64,000 nucleotides of DNA. Source: Phoronis australis. Taxonomy: Eukaryota > Phoronida > Phoronidae. Every line of letters starts with the position of its first letter. The first letter of the stretch is position 1. Position numbers and translations under genes: made by a program. Positions 9,792-19,778 of this stretch are shown piece after piece. The notes beneath the pieces were generated by a model. The model did no database searches. It was given only the letters and a program-made list of their open reading frames with translations, and was not told the origin of the DNA. The stretch covers positions 975,981 through 1,039,980 of the forward strand of contig NMRA01000062.1 of assembly GCA_002633005.1 (NCBI GenBank). The letters run 5' to 3'.

Positions 9792-10190
9792 GTAAGAATT
9801 ACTTGTAGAATCTCATAGTGTTCATGTATCCTTTCTTCCATTCATTAAGTTGCCCAACTGGTTGATAGGAAGGTCGGTGTGATTCTATTACCGAGAAAGT
9901 AAACTCATTGTTAATTTTTCTTTATTTTGAAGCCATTTTGTGGTCTAGTGGGATAAGTGTCGGCTTCTTTTACTCAAGGTCGTTGGTTCGCGTCCCACTT
10001 CGGCACATTGTTAGACCTTTGAGTAAGGTCTCCAGCTCATTAGCGCGGTTTTAAATATACCTTAATAAAGCATTAAAAACTGTTCCTGGTGATCATTGCA
10101 ATGGGTCCACCTGAACAGTCTACGCGCGCCTCTCATTCAACGTGCACCAGACCGTCCGCCATCAGCTTTTTACACTGTCTGTACTTTCAG
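9792..10190 (+). other. Intron A11-A12 (holds a SINE; empty site for the THAP element of copy B)
   Basis: This 399-bp phase-1 intron has the end CATTCATTAAGTTGCCC at about 9840-9857, which corresponds to the point where copy B carries a 1.4-kb insertion. A tRNA-derived SINE follows at about 9931-10078. Confidence 0.8.
9931..10078 (+). mobile_element. tRNA-derived SINE relic (also present in copy B)
   Basis: An A box, TGGTCTAGTGG, lies at 9941-9951, and a B box, GGTTCGCGTCC, at 9985-9995. The spacing is that of a tRNA promoter for RNA polymerase III. The sequence then continues into a non-tRNA 3' body (AAGGTCTCCAGCTC and onward). The same relic is at 44528-44672, so the insertion is older than the super-repeat duplication. 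It is too divergent to fold as a functional tRNA. Confidence 0.65.
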
Positions 10191-10385
10191 GTTTCGTTAT
10201 CACAGTCACGGTCAGTACTGGCTTGCTGGATTTTACTTTGGAATCGCCAGGCTCCGTGGAAAACAAAACCAGTGGTTTACTGGGCATACGGAACAGTGAC
10301 ACAAGTGATGATTTCTCGTACCGCAATGGAACGTTCATCAGCCCTAACTCAACAGATCGTGAAAAGTTCTCCATGGGACAATCAT
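10191..10385 (+). CDS. VWD domain, exon 3 of 3 (A12)
   Basis: This exon is the end of the VWD domain. SGLLGIRNSDTSDDFSYRNG matches the family's G-L-L-G-x-x-N-x-D-x-x-D-D-F-x-x-R-N-G loop, and the exon closes with REKFSMGQS plus a split codon giving Trp, the family's F-G-Q-S-W. It is phase 1 on both sides. The leading strands TVSTGLLDFTLES resemble VWD core strands, and there are several Asn-x-Ser/Thr sites. The paralog 44784-44978 is nearly identical (I to V, S to T). Confidence 0.93.
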
Positions 10386-11938
10386 GTAAGTCTTGGGTTT
10401 ACGAAAGAATGCCACTTTCACCGCCACAGTAAATGCACTATAAAATTTTTATTGAGACAAGGTTAAAGCTTCAGACCGATGCACAGGTCACGTTATTGTT
10501 CTTTGGGTTCATACTTACAGACAGGTTATGTCGGAGACAGATTTGCGCTTTGACTCAATTGATGTCCTCACCTGAATATATAATTGTATTATATGGTTGC
10601 ATTTAAGTTCGTAAAATTTTTCAAACATGTTCCTCTTGTAATAAGGAATGTAAGAGATAATTTTCAGATGGGTCCAACTGCAGCAGTTCCTGTTATTTTT
10701 GTTTTCCTCGGTATTTCTGGTGTTTTGATCACATTTGGCAAATAATAATTCATCAAAGGGACGATGACACCTTTTCGCTTTTGGATGGACTCGCCATCTC
10801 ATAGCCATTTCAAAATGCTCCGCTCCCTTTGAGGTACTTGCATTTCTATTTACCAAGCCACTTAAAGTAACATTATGGGAGTTGAAACATGCGCTCCTAC
10901 TGGGAAGAGCACGCGGAAACGCGTTTCCCACAGATCTGATTACTGCGCTGCCTCCTAGAGGGAAATCTTTTTTTTGGCTCAATATCTAGCAAATTATTTG
11001 AAGGTGATCCTGGCATTTGATATACTTTTCTTTTGATTTAAACACAACTGACAGGAATTTCGAGTTAGGTCTAACTGCAAATTCATTTGACGACAATTTC
11101 TGGTTTTATTTGCGAAAGGGTTTCTCTTGGTATCTACGATTGTCCTTGACGGTTGCTCACGAATTTCGGCAAATGAGTTAGTATCACAGTGACGACAGTC
11201 CCTCGTTCTTTTAGGCATACGTAACTCCCTCTATTTGTCATACTAGTATTGTTTGTATCATTGGAGTTCAACTCCGTGTCCTTCAAAGTGTATGAAGAAT
11301 CGTGATGAAAGCTGCCACGTGCTGTACTATTGATGAGATCGTTAGCAACTTTCTTTGCATTCCCTTGAGGCTATTTCAGGTTTACTGCCATTGCTCCCAT
11401 TATTGAGAATGTTTAAAATAATGGTCACCTTTGTATCTGCGCTGGGTACATATAGAACGATCTGTATTCTTCTTATTAGTTTTGCCGTATTTTATATTTA
11501 TAGTGTTGTTTTCGGAGCCTCAGCATTTAGGACCGTAGTCCTCTAAAGAACCATTCTGGCAGTGTGCCTGTCAACAATTCCAGTCATCGCATATGAAAAA
11601 TTCTTCATTTGTTTTTTGAGCGATTTCGATTGATTTCTGATTTACTTGTGACAGCTCTTTTATTGACTCTATATAATGTTACGTTTTGAACCAGCTTCAT
11701 CGACATCGTCTGCCGACATCCTCTGCCGACATCGTCTGCCGACATCGTCTGCCGACATCGTCTGCCGACATCGTCTGCTGACATCGTCATTATTATCCTC
11801 ATCGTCATCATCATCGTCATCGCCTGTTCATAGTCAACGTTATCTTCATCGTATCTTATCATTTATTTTCACCAAATGTGGCTCTCTAGGGGGCTTACAT
11901 TATTTGTTTTATAATTCAATAAACGGTTATTTACTCAG
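10386..11938 (+). other. Intron A12-A13
   Basis: This 1,553-bp phase-1 intron aligns in patches with 44979-46265. It holds a 13-bp minisatellite at 11702-11788 followed by a CAT/CGT-rich stretch. No coding evidence was seen. Confidence 0.7.
11702..11788. repeat. 13-bp minisatellite, about 6.7 copies
   Basis: The unit is GACATCGTCTGCC, at 11702-11714 and onward in perfect register with two single-base variants, followed by an imperfect TCATCG trinucleotide-like tract to about 11823. It is absent from the paralogous intron in copy B. Confidence 0.92.
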
Positions 11939-12175
11939 GGATGGTCATTGGTGGAGGAAACTTCATGTACAAGTCAGGAGAATCGCCCCAAACGTTCAAT
12001 AACGCCAGCTTTGTACCATATTTCCTTGACAAACTTAACATCACTGACGAAATGAGGACTGCATGCGGCTCAAATGTCGAATGTCTTTTTGATTACGCCG
12101 CCACAGGTGATAGAAATATTTCACTATCTACCAAAGACACTGTAGAAGAAAACCAGAAGGAATTGGAGGAAATGG
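11939..12175 (+). CDS. MUC4/SUSD2-type post-VWD module exon (A13)
   Basis: This 79-residue module completes the Trp of FSMGQSW and continues with FMYKSGESPQTFNN, FVPYFLD, a pair of cysteines (TACGSNVECLFDYAATG) and a Glu-rich helix (TVEENQKELEEM). In MUC4 and SUSD2 the VWD domain is followed by an equivalent segment (F-x-Y-x-x-G-E-S-x-x-x-F and C-x-x-N-x-x-C-x-F-D). It is phase 1 on both sides. Copy B has two of these exons, at 46266 and 47093. The name of the module is uncertain, but the match to the MUC4 layout is clear. Confidence 0.88.
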
Positions 12176-12556
12176 GTAGGTATAGTCAAGTATATTAACT
12201 GTGTTTTGAGTGTCCATTGTGTAATGCAGAGATATATTGAGTATAAGGCATTCATCATTGTCTTCACTGATATTGTTTGAAAATGTTCCGTAGCACCACA
12301 TTCATGTGAAGTACAGAGAAGTTGGTTTGTGGTCTTGTCATAACAGTATCATGAGTGAGCAGCGAGGGTTGAAGAAAATCACCAAAATGTAATCCTAGAC
12401 CTTCAGTCGAAAACTGATAGCTGTCACAAATAAGCACTTGTGTTGACGTGAACATTTTGAAGTCAATGTAAGTCGGTTTCCTCTGTGCTGAGTTAATTTT
12501 CGATTTGTCTCCGTGTACAAAGTTACAGTGAATTCAGATTGCTTATCTCCATCTAG
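12176..12556 (+). other. Intron A13-A14
   Basis: This 381-bp phase-1 intron corresponds to 47330-47691. No element was seen. Confidence 0.75.
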
Positions 12557-12776
12557 CCCAAGAACCCCCTACTTTATCTGGGACAACGTACCTTGCTGCT
12601 ACTGTTGGTTCGACCATCAACTTTAATCTATCTGCCTCCGACGTCAACGGCGACAACGTCACCATAAGCGCTACAGGTCTTCCCAGTGATTTGAGCTTTG
12701 ACCCGATAACCAACACAAGCAGTGTGGATGTTATTATTTCCTGGACTCCATCAATATGGGCAAATTCCAAGCTTAC
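12557..12776 (+). CDS. Cadherin/Ig-like beta-sandwich module, exon 1 (A14)
   Basis: The 73 residues carry a pattern seen in putative Ig-like and dystroglycan-type cadherin-like domains: PPTLSGTTYLAATVGSTINF, then SASDVNGDNVTI, GLPSDLSFDP and ISWTPS. The A-x-D-x-N-G-D and G-L-P-x-x-L-x-F-D motifs are characteristic. It starts in phase 1 and ends in phase 2 (CTT-AC before GTACGT), the only phase-2 break outside SEA. No cysteines are present. The domain finishes in the next exon (ATDSTN). The paralog is 47692-47911. Confidence 0.83.
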
Positions 12777-14462
12777 GTACGTAAATAAGTAACTTGCTTT
12801 CAGCATTCTACATTCCTTTGTCTTTAATGTTTAGAATATTTTACCATTTAAAAGCTTAAATTTCTCAAACAAACGATTTTGGCTATTCTCGAGTCAGACT
12901 AAGCGTCGACACATATGTGACATGACTAGATGTAGCAATGCAAGAATATCAGTTGCACTTTACTACATAAAAATGCGCCCATCTATTCAGCTCTATCAAG
13001 TAAAAACATTTTATAATGTGGTAGATATATACATTAAAACATTACCCCCATGCAGGTGTGTTTACATTGTCTAATTTTACCTTGTCTCGACATATGTCAA
13101 TTTTTAACTTGTACCTGTTTAGGTACCTATATGTTGACCCAACAATGTAGTTTACTGTGTAATATGCGGTTAGGAATCTAACAAATTAACTTTGATGCAC
13201 CTTTTTCAACCTTGAGTATTATTTTATAATTCAAGATGGCGACATCTGGCCGCTTTAAATTTGCCAACTGTTTTTTTTTCTCTACACAAGGGCACTAACC
13301 ATCTCCAGGTAACACTCAGCTTTTCTTAGCCCTGTTCCAATAGACGCAGAGTAGCTGTGGCGAGCTTGTATGCCCACTGGCAACTGGTCCTTGCTGGGGT
13401 CTCCATTAGACGGTGAACTGATGAGCATTTCCACGCCAGATGCCTTCATTTGTTTGTCTTATGAGTGTATTGCTTGAAGTAAATGAAAACTGTCAAAAAG
13501 TCTCTAGTGTGGAGGCGATGGTGTGTTTTTGGACGCATTTCACTTATTCTGGTCCGCCTATTGGGCAATTTTATTTCGGCGTCTGTCTGTTTATCCATTA
13601 TGAAACTTGGCAAACGTGATCCTGATTACACGACCACGGTTGATGGTGACACCCCCTACCGGCGCATTTGTTTCTTTTGCGCCCACGGCTGTTTCTCCAA
13701 ATCATTTCCAAGATGTTTGTGGAAATTGACAAGCGTTTTATTAAGAATGTTACAGTGACTGGCCATGAAATTTGGATACCTCTGGCTACCTCTTAATTTC
13801 TGGTGGGCAGTTTAGCTGTGTCTCTGTATACAAACACGTTTCTTGACAATTTGTCATGAAATTTGGCAAACGAGTATCTGTTATTGAGCCAACAACAGCT
13901 GCCCATTCTGTGATGGATTTGCTGTTTTCTAAACCACCTAACATTTTTATTTTCTCAAGATTTCTTTGTCGCCTGCTGCTGCATCCGCCAAATCGCACAG
14001 AAGTTCAGTCTGAAATTTGGTGGATGCGTTCCTGCTGGCAAGATCAAAGGACATTGATTCTTAGGTAGTTGCAGTTGATGTGGTGTCCCCAAGTGGCATT
14101 TTGCGTCTGTGGCTCTTTCTCTTAAACTCTGTACAGGTTGCTGGTGGAAAATTGGCAAGTGCATTCCTGTTAACTTGACAATAGTTGGATGTATCAGACT
14201 TTCACTTTGCCTCCTATTTGCAATTTCATTGTTCTATGTTTGCCACTGTATTTCTGGTGTGTCTGGAAGAATTCGTTTTTGGCCAACAGATATCTCTATC
14301 GAAATGACGACACTTTTCAATTTTCGGTGAGCTCAATATATTCTGCGTCATCAAATGGCTATTGCAATATTAATGCGCTTACCGTTGGCGATGCGTTGGT
14401 GGGCACAATTCGTGTACTTGTTCAAAGACTCTAACCAAGCAAATGTGTGTTATATTCTTCAG
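12777..14462 (+). other. Intron A14-A15 with degenerate ~150-bp repeats
   Basis: This 1,686-bp phase-2 intron has a second half (about 13250-14330) that is a run of degenerate units with CATGAAATTTGGCAAACG-like and CCTCC/CCCC-x-TGGCA-like motifs. The same family occurs in three other introns. No coding evidence was seen. Confidence 0.7.
13250..14330. repeat. Degenerate intronic repeat array, family R150 (A14-A15)
   Basis: Recurring blocks are a GAAACTTGGCAAACGTGATC-like motif at about 13600, GAAATTTGGCAAACGAGTAT at about 13858, GAAATTTGGTGGATGCGTTC at about 14012, and AAAATTGGCAAGTGCATTCC at about 14150. Each is preceded by a TGGCA/TTGCGTC-TGTGGC-type block. Spacing is about 130-260 bp. The paralogous intron 47912-49054 holds related units. 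Confidence 0.6.
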
Positions 14463-14638
14463 GTTTATAGCCACAGACAGCACTAACCAAACCTCTGCAA
14501 CACATACAATTGCCGTTAGTCTATCTCCTGCTTGTCAGAATGACGCATATCCGGACTTCAAAGCAAGTGATCAAATGGATGTATCTGCAAGTCTGTCAGT
14601 GATTACAACAACGTGTCAATGCCAGACTGGCTGGGAAG
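14463..14638 (+). CDS. Cadherin-like module end plus start of EGF-like region (A15)
   Basis: The exon starts in phase 2 and completes the beta-sandwich (FIATDSTNQTSATHTIAVSLS). It then changes to a Cys-bearing stretch, SPACQND to TTTCQCQTGWEG, whose end is an EGF-like C-x-C-x-x-G-W-x-G. The next exon continues with DDC, the sixth Cys of such an EGF. It ends in phase 1. The paralog 49055-49230 has the same length, and its differences concentrate in the AYPDFKAS/ANADFTPN loop. Confidence 0.83.
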
Positions 14639-15189
14639 GTAATTTTGTCATTTACTTCTTATGCCGCACTGCAGGTATAAACGTGAAGTGCAAAAGTCGC
14701 TTCCCAGTGGCTGAATCTTCAAAACTGCAGTTTCTAGTGTCCTCTATTCTCAAACCCATTAAAAGAACGTCATTAAAATCTGCAAAGGTCGATAAAATAT
14801 GTTGTAATAGTGTGGTGTTGATATTATGTGACAGAAATCGTTGTGAATCCCGATATTACTGAGCTTGTCAAAATCTTAATGTTTGGCGCAACATTTTGCT
14901 TGAAATAATATCGAGTTTGTAATAAAATGCTCTCCGTTACTCGACAGTGACAATATTTTGAATTGTGAGAAGTTCTTAGCTCTACCGGTGGTAGTTCGCC
15001 GATGCCGTTTTATGTTTGTCTGGTTCACTAGATGTGTGACGGTTTAGACGGAAAAGCTTTTTGGCATTACAAATCACCTGTGTCGTAAGACTGTACAATA
15101 CGCTGTGCTAATGTCTGTTACCCCTTTTAGAGTTAGCTCATCATTTCTCAGTCATTCTTATTTCACTACGAATGTTTTTCATTTGTCAG
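14639..15189 (+). other. Intron A15-A16
   Basis: This 551-bp phase-1 intron is similar in patches to 49231-49761. Nothing else was seen. Confidence 0.7.
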
Positions 15190-15354
15190 GAGACGACTGC
15201 AGTAAAGATATAGACGGGTGTGCTGACTCACCATGTGAATCGTCAGGAACCAATTGCACAGACATGACTCCTGCTCAGGAACAAGCACTTAATATATCCT
15301 TCGAGTGTGGACCTTGTCCTGCTGGCTTTGAAAAATTCGAGGGCGATTGCTTGG
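15190..15354 (+). CDS. Cysteine-rich EGF-like exon (A16)
   Basis: Its 55 residues begin with DDCSKDIDGCADSPC, an EGF end followed by a calcium-binding-type EGF start (D-I-D-G-C). Then come GTNCTD, an insert MTPAQEQALNISF, and ECGPCPAGFEKFEGDC. The insert makes this EGF longer than the usual 40 residues and is shared with the paralog. It is phase 1 on both sides. One or two Asn-x-Ser/Thr sites (NCT, NIS) are present. The paralog at 49762-49926 differs at three positions. Confidence 0.87.
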
Positions 15355-15963
15355 GTATGAACTGATACCGATGGGATACGTCAAGTTAGCGCATGAATTA
15401 CTTAAGTTGTGCGTTTTTTGGGCTTTGAGATGCAGTTTTGTCAACATCCTGATTGTATTCTGTATTTAAATTACTTCCTCATCATAAGGTGGCGCTGATG
15501 AAGAAAAGACATTCTTTTTAATATCGCTTCATCATCATGTTGGCGTTTGCGGTCCAATACCCACACCTGAATATGATGGCAGCTATCCAAAGAGGCAAGA
15601 ATGTCTCGCCAAAGCAAGGCCTCACAAAATCATTCACGGAATTGAAAGAGGGGTGAATCTTTCGAATGTCTGGATACTTACAAAATTGTGGCCATGAAAA
15701 TGATTCCGTCGGTGAGGTTGGCATACTGAATTAGGTTTTGTTGCACGTTTGTGTTCGTAACCACATACTGGTCACCGCATATGTATCATAACATGCTATG
15801 AATGCTTAGAAAACATGCATTTCTATAGACACAACCCTTGTTACATTAGGTCTGTCATGTAAATGTTGACTTCCTGTTGTACCCTCACGCCTGAATGCCT
15901 TTGCATGTGCATTTTAAATTTTCATAACATCCATTTTAACCCTCTTTCATATTGTCATTGTAG
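15355..15963 (+). other. Intron A16-A17
   Basis: This 609-bp phase-1 intron has a last 59 bases (15905-15963) identical to the end of the paralogous intron 49927-50539. Confidence 0.75.
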
Positions 15964-16092
15964 ACTTGAACGAGTGTAAAAATGACTCCTTGAACCTGTG
16001 TCAACAGACATGTTTGAACAAAGATGATGGAGAAGGATACGAATGTGCTTGTAGGAGTGGTTACACTCTGGATGGATTGTACAATTGCACAG
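15964..16092 (+). CDS. Calcium-binding EGF exon (A17), identical in copy B
   Basis: This is one EGF of the D-L-N-E-C type with cysteines NEC, LC, TC, EC, AC and NC. The Tyr/Phe spacing (GYECACRSGYTLDG) is typical of calcium-binding EGFs. It is phase 1 on both sides. The exon and its immediate flanks (15905-16123) are 100 percent identical to 50481-50699, unlike neighbouring exons, which differ at several positions. This suggests recent gene conversion between the super-repeats. Confidence 0.93.
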
Positions 16093-17373
16093 GTGGGCAC
16101 TAAGTGTGTAACAACTGTTTGTTGACTGTCCTAAGCAGGATTGACACAGTTTGACATAAGTTTCTTGCTTCGTATTCGCATTTTGTCTTTTACAAATTAG
16201 CAAATCGCAATGGGGTCGCTTAAGTTTTTCCACTACAGCTGTCTAAACACATGCACCTCTGGCAAAACATGAAAAACATTACACGGGTTATTCATAAGCC
16301 AACAAATTAAAATAAAGCTTGAAATCCTTTTGAAAATGGACTACTTTCGTTGGACAATATCATTTTTGTGTTTCAACGGATTTTGAACATTTCTGGTTTA
16401 CCGTTTATCTGATGTCGGCAGAAGTAGACATTTTTTGTCGGTGTTGTTCATCAGGAATTTTAGCGTCTTGGTGTTTAAACAGGAATTTTCAGCGTTAATT
16501 TGTATTTATTGTCTTAAAAGAACCCCCGTGTTTGCTATGAAATAAAAATATTGAGGTGGGGACGAAGGACTATTATATCTTAAGCAGCACTAAGGGATTG
16601 TGGAATAGGTTTTGTCTGTATGAGATATTTTCTGGAATTATTTCAAAGAAGTCACATAATGTCTACACTAATTTTGTATTCATGTCTATTATTCTATGTT
16701 TATGGTGATGTGGTGATGAAATTTGATGTCACACGTAATTCTTTGATGCTTTATCAACAAAAACTCACCACAAAGTCAGCATTTTGTACATTGCGTAATA
16801 TCTCGCTTGAAATGATGTTCGTAAATCATTCGATGTCGTGAAACACCGTCTCTTTCGCGGTTTTGTGCCAAACTTCTCCAAATCGTCTGCACCTGAAAAT
16901 TAAGGGTGTTGTCATTGGTACGATTAAGCATCTAACTTACTAACATCTGGACAAAAGCGTTAGGTGGCAAATTATTTTTACGTAGGTCTGGCTTGATGGA
17001 ACTTATCAAGCTATAATACAAAACAGACATGTGCAAGATGGCACCTACAATCCACATGAAATAGCCAAGGCCCAAACTTCCAGATAAGATTTATTGAGTA
17101 GAAAACATGTTGTACGTCCACGCGTGAAATAAAAACAAGAAAGCTGCACGTTCTTGTGCTTCGAAGTGGTTGCCAAAGCCGTAAAAATTGACTCATTTTG
17201 TCTTTCAAGCTATGTTCTCATTATTAGAAGGGGCAATGTGAAGATTTTATCTGTACAATACTTCTTAACCCTTACTGACTACAACCTAAACCTAGCCTGG
17301 ATCAAATCAGTTAGCGTTTTCTGAGTTTTCTATTTGCAAGTTTTGTAAGCGTCCTTCTCTTTCACTCATCCAG
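16093..17373 (+). other. Intron A17-A18
   Basis: This 1,281-bp phase-1 intron aligns in patches with 50669-51905. It is A+T-rich, with no recognised element. Confidence 0.7.
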
Positions 17374-17502
17374 ACATTGATGAATGTCAGCGAGGCGACA
17401 TCTGTGGTCAACTTTGTGTGAACACCGAAAGCGCTTACCGTTGCGAATGTTATCCGGGGTACGAGCTCTCCAACGACAATAAAACGTGCTTATTACAAAA
17501 TG
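17374..17502 (+). CDS. Calcium-binding EGF exon (A18)
   Basis: This is an EGF of the D-I-D-E-C type: DECQRGDIC, LCVNTESAYRCECYPGYEL, NDNKTC. The asparagine in CVNT and the aromatic in AYRC are the residues used for calcium binding and hydroxylation in the family. It is phase 1 on both sides and 43 residues long. The paralog 51906-52034 differs at two positions (I to T and L to S). Confidence 0.93.
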
Positions 17503-17790
17503 GTAAGGATTTGTTTCTTTGTGTTTGTATTGTGTGTTTATTACAAAAATACTATTTAAGACAGAAGCAACGCAAAAGCGAAGTCAACGTGCTTGTGTAA
17601 AGTCAGCTGGTTAACACAATTTGTGACATTTTGTTGAGGTTGAATGTTCCACAGGAATTGAACATCATTCCGGAACTGTACTCTTTGTGTAGTAATAAGA
17701 CATGCAACCGTTATTAGTACAAAACTGGTGTGCATACTCAAGAGGTGCGGGTTTAAAATCAGCACACATTGTCAATAACGACATATTGAT

Positions 17791-17830
17791 CGACGTTTCG
17801 GTTTATTGTCTATAAACCATTCTCAAGACA
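17791..17830 (-). other. Possible degenerate hammerhead-like motif
   Basis: Read on the minus strand, the segment ends in CCGAAACGTCG preceded by a TTTAT/ATAAA stem, with CTTGAGAATGG before it. This resembles the C-U-G-A-x-G-A, stem II, G-A-A-A-C, G-U-C order of hammerhead ribozymes carried by Penelope-like and other retroelements. The first core box is not exact (CTTGAGA), so activity is doubtful and the match may be chance or the relic of a related terminal motif. Confidence 0.25.
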
Positions 17831-18512
17831 ATAGACATCATTCGCAGACTGTACAGGTACACGTCAAAATGTATGGTTAGTTTGAGACTGCCAAATTAGA
17901 ACACCGTCCATCGGGGTTTGCACTCAAGTCAGCCGGTTTTGAAATCCGTGGTTTTTAATTCCAGCCAGTTGTTGATTCCCTCTTTGATGCTTCGTATGGT
18001 ACTTGGCTCTTCTATTGCACCTTTTGCCTATATACGTGTATGCACCTCATTTCAGTGACACTCTACTGGCGTGATGGTTGATTGGTACACTATCCAGTCT
18101 GTACACCTTTACTATAGAAGCGGAAAACAAAAACGACGCTGGCGTCCAGCACAAAAACGACGTCTTCATTAATATCGAAGCCTCGTTTTCATGTTCCACT
18201 CTATCGTCGCTTTTGCTTTCCACTTATTAGTTCTCCTAAGTGCAGTTTTCAATACTTTTGGAAATAGATTTAGACTTCACTCAAGTAAGCATCCCCAATT
18301 TCCCCCATCCGCTTCGCAGCTGGTTGATGGTTGAGAGTGACACCCGTATGGTGTTCATGATTGCACTTTTCCAATAGACGTCAGCGTGATGTGGAGCAAA
18401 CGATGGGAGTTCCTAGTTTTCAGCTGAACGTTAATGAAATGCTAAGGGTGTGTAGCTTGCCAGAATGATCTTGGTTAAATTTTCAACATCTGCACTATTG
18501 AGAGATTGGTAG

Positions 18513-18782
18513 CATGGGCGCACCCAGAGGCAGGGGGGGGGGGGNGGGCTCGGGGGACTCGAATGAGCCCCCCATTTGGCAAAGAGGGCAAAAAGGAAGG
18601 TCCGCCCCTTAGAGACAAAATGTCCGAGGAAATGGAACAAATGTCCAGTAAATAAGCGCAAACGCGCAATTCACAGTGGTGTCCCAGTATTTTTTTCTTT
18701 AGTCCGCCCGCTCTTTTGTTAGCAAAAGGTCCATAACGTTAGGAATTCGAGCCCCCCATTTTGAAAGGTGGGTGCGTGCATG
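18513..18782. mobile_element. 270-bp inverted-repeat element (MITE-like) with 5-bp target duplication
   Basis: The ends are CATGGGCGCACCC and GGGTGCGTGCATG, inverse to each other at 11 of 13 positions. The element is flanked by GGTAG on both sides (18508-18512 and 18783-18787). Copy B has an empty site in the matching intron (near 53175). The interior is GC-rich, with a poly-G run containing an N at 18545, and segments such as GAGCCCCCCATTT near both ends. No coding capacity was found. Confidence 0.75.
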
Positions 18783-18808
18783 GGTAGTGAGACGCATTTC
18801 AATTGCAG

Positions 18809-18934
18809 GGACCACTTTGTGCGCTGAGAATGGACGGAGATGTTCTCACTTCTGTATCACCAATGCAACTTCCGGAAATTACACTTGCGGATGCCCTGTT
18901 GGATATCAACTCAATGACTTAGAAAACTGCACAG
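18809..18934 (+). CDS. EGF exon (A19)
   Basis: This is an EGF-type module with cysteines TLC, RRC, HFC, YTC, GC and NC. The HFCITN and GNYTCGCPVGYQL spacing matches EGFs of the complement and LDL-receptor type, without the D-x-D-E-C calcium box at its start (it begins GTTLC). It is phase 1 on both sides and 42 residues long. The paralog 53197-53322 has AENGRR replaced by ATYGRS and one further change (N to T). The inserted element 18513-18782 lies only 26 bp upstream, close to the acceptor. Confidence 0.9.
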
Positions 18935-19649
18935 GTAAGAGGCAGCTACTATGAGGAATTTTATCGATCAATTAAACTATATGGTTAACTTCACAAAATA
19001 TATGAACAAATTTTCATTACGAGCTGCATTACCGGTATGGATAGTTCTTTGTTGTTCAACATATGCAGTTCCTCCTAATGGTTGTCTGAACTTGGACATT
19101 TTTAAACACGGAAGTATTGGAAAGGTTGAACAATCCTGCTTTTATTGATAAGATTTGGATGTGGTTTTGCATTTCAGTACTCTGAATTGTGTATCTTGTT
19201 ACGGTGCTAAAAGGCTGTGTAATATTTTTGATGTAAAAATCTGATTTAAGAATTGGTTTGGATGGTCAGTATACTGTAATACACTTTTTCAAAAATGAGT
19301 TATTTTAGAGTTACTGCGTGTTAAGTCTTTGTTAAAGCGGCTACACCGTTTTGTCTTTGGTAATTGCCATGTGTGACTTAAATGTGTTTGTAATGTATCC
19401 GAGGCGCCGGCTTCGCAAGAATCCCGCTAGTGCATCGTCAGTGGTCACGTGCTCCGCTGGCATGGCGAAATCTCACTAAGTTTTGAGGTTCTCACGTCTA
19501 CGGCGGACACAATTGGTGTTTCTCGTTGCTACGCGTAGGTGCTCCTGGCCTGAATCATTCCTCGAATTCGATGAATGCCCATCATTGCAATCCTTGGATC
19601 TTGTATGATTTATTTACATGTATGTGCACAACATATCCATGTATTTCAG
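18935..19649 (+). other. Intron A19-A20
   Basis: This 715-bp phase-1 intron aligns well with 53323-54073. An open stretch near its start is conserved as sequence but not as a frame. No element was seen. Confidence 0.7.
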
Positions 19650-19778
19650 ATATCAACGAATGTAACAATGCTGCGTCCTACTGTCAGCAACCTCACCACT
19701 GTGTAAACACAGAGGGTGGCTACAAGTGTGGCTGTGATGACGGCTACTCTTTGGCATCTGATGAGCGCTCATGCACTC
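19650..19778 (+). CDS. Calcium-binding EGF exon (A20)
   Basis: This is a D-I-N-E-C EGF with six cysteines (NEC, SYC, HHC, YKC, CD, SC) and CVNTEGGYKCGC. It is phase 1 on both sides, and the split codon joins C to CT, giving Pro before the next module. The protein is identical to the paralog at 54074-54202, although the DNA differs at silent sites, so this EGF is under purifying selection. Confidence 0.94.

Larger units (their letters stand above)
17503..18808 (+). other. Intron A18-A19
   Basis: This 1,306-bp phase-1 intron contains a hammerhead-like motif on the minus strand (about 17791-17830) and a 270-bp inverted-repeat element (18513-18782) absent from the paralogous intron 52035-53196. 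Confidence 0.75.

Noticed and set aside
9931-10000. Functional tRNA gene
   Set aside because: A and B boxes are present, but the acceptor and anticodon stems do not pair convincingly and the sequence runs into a SINE body.
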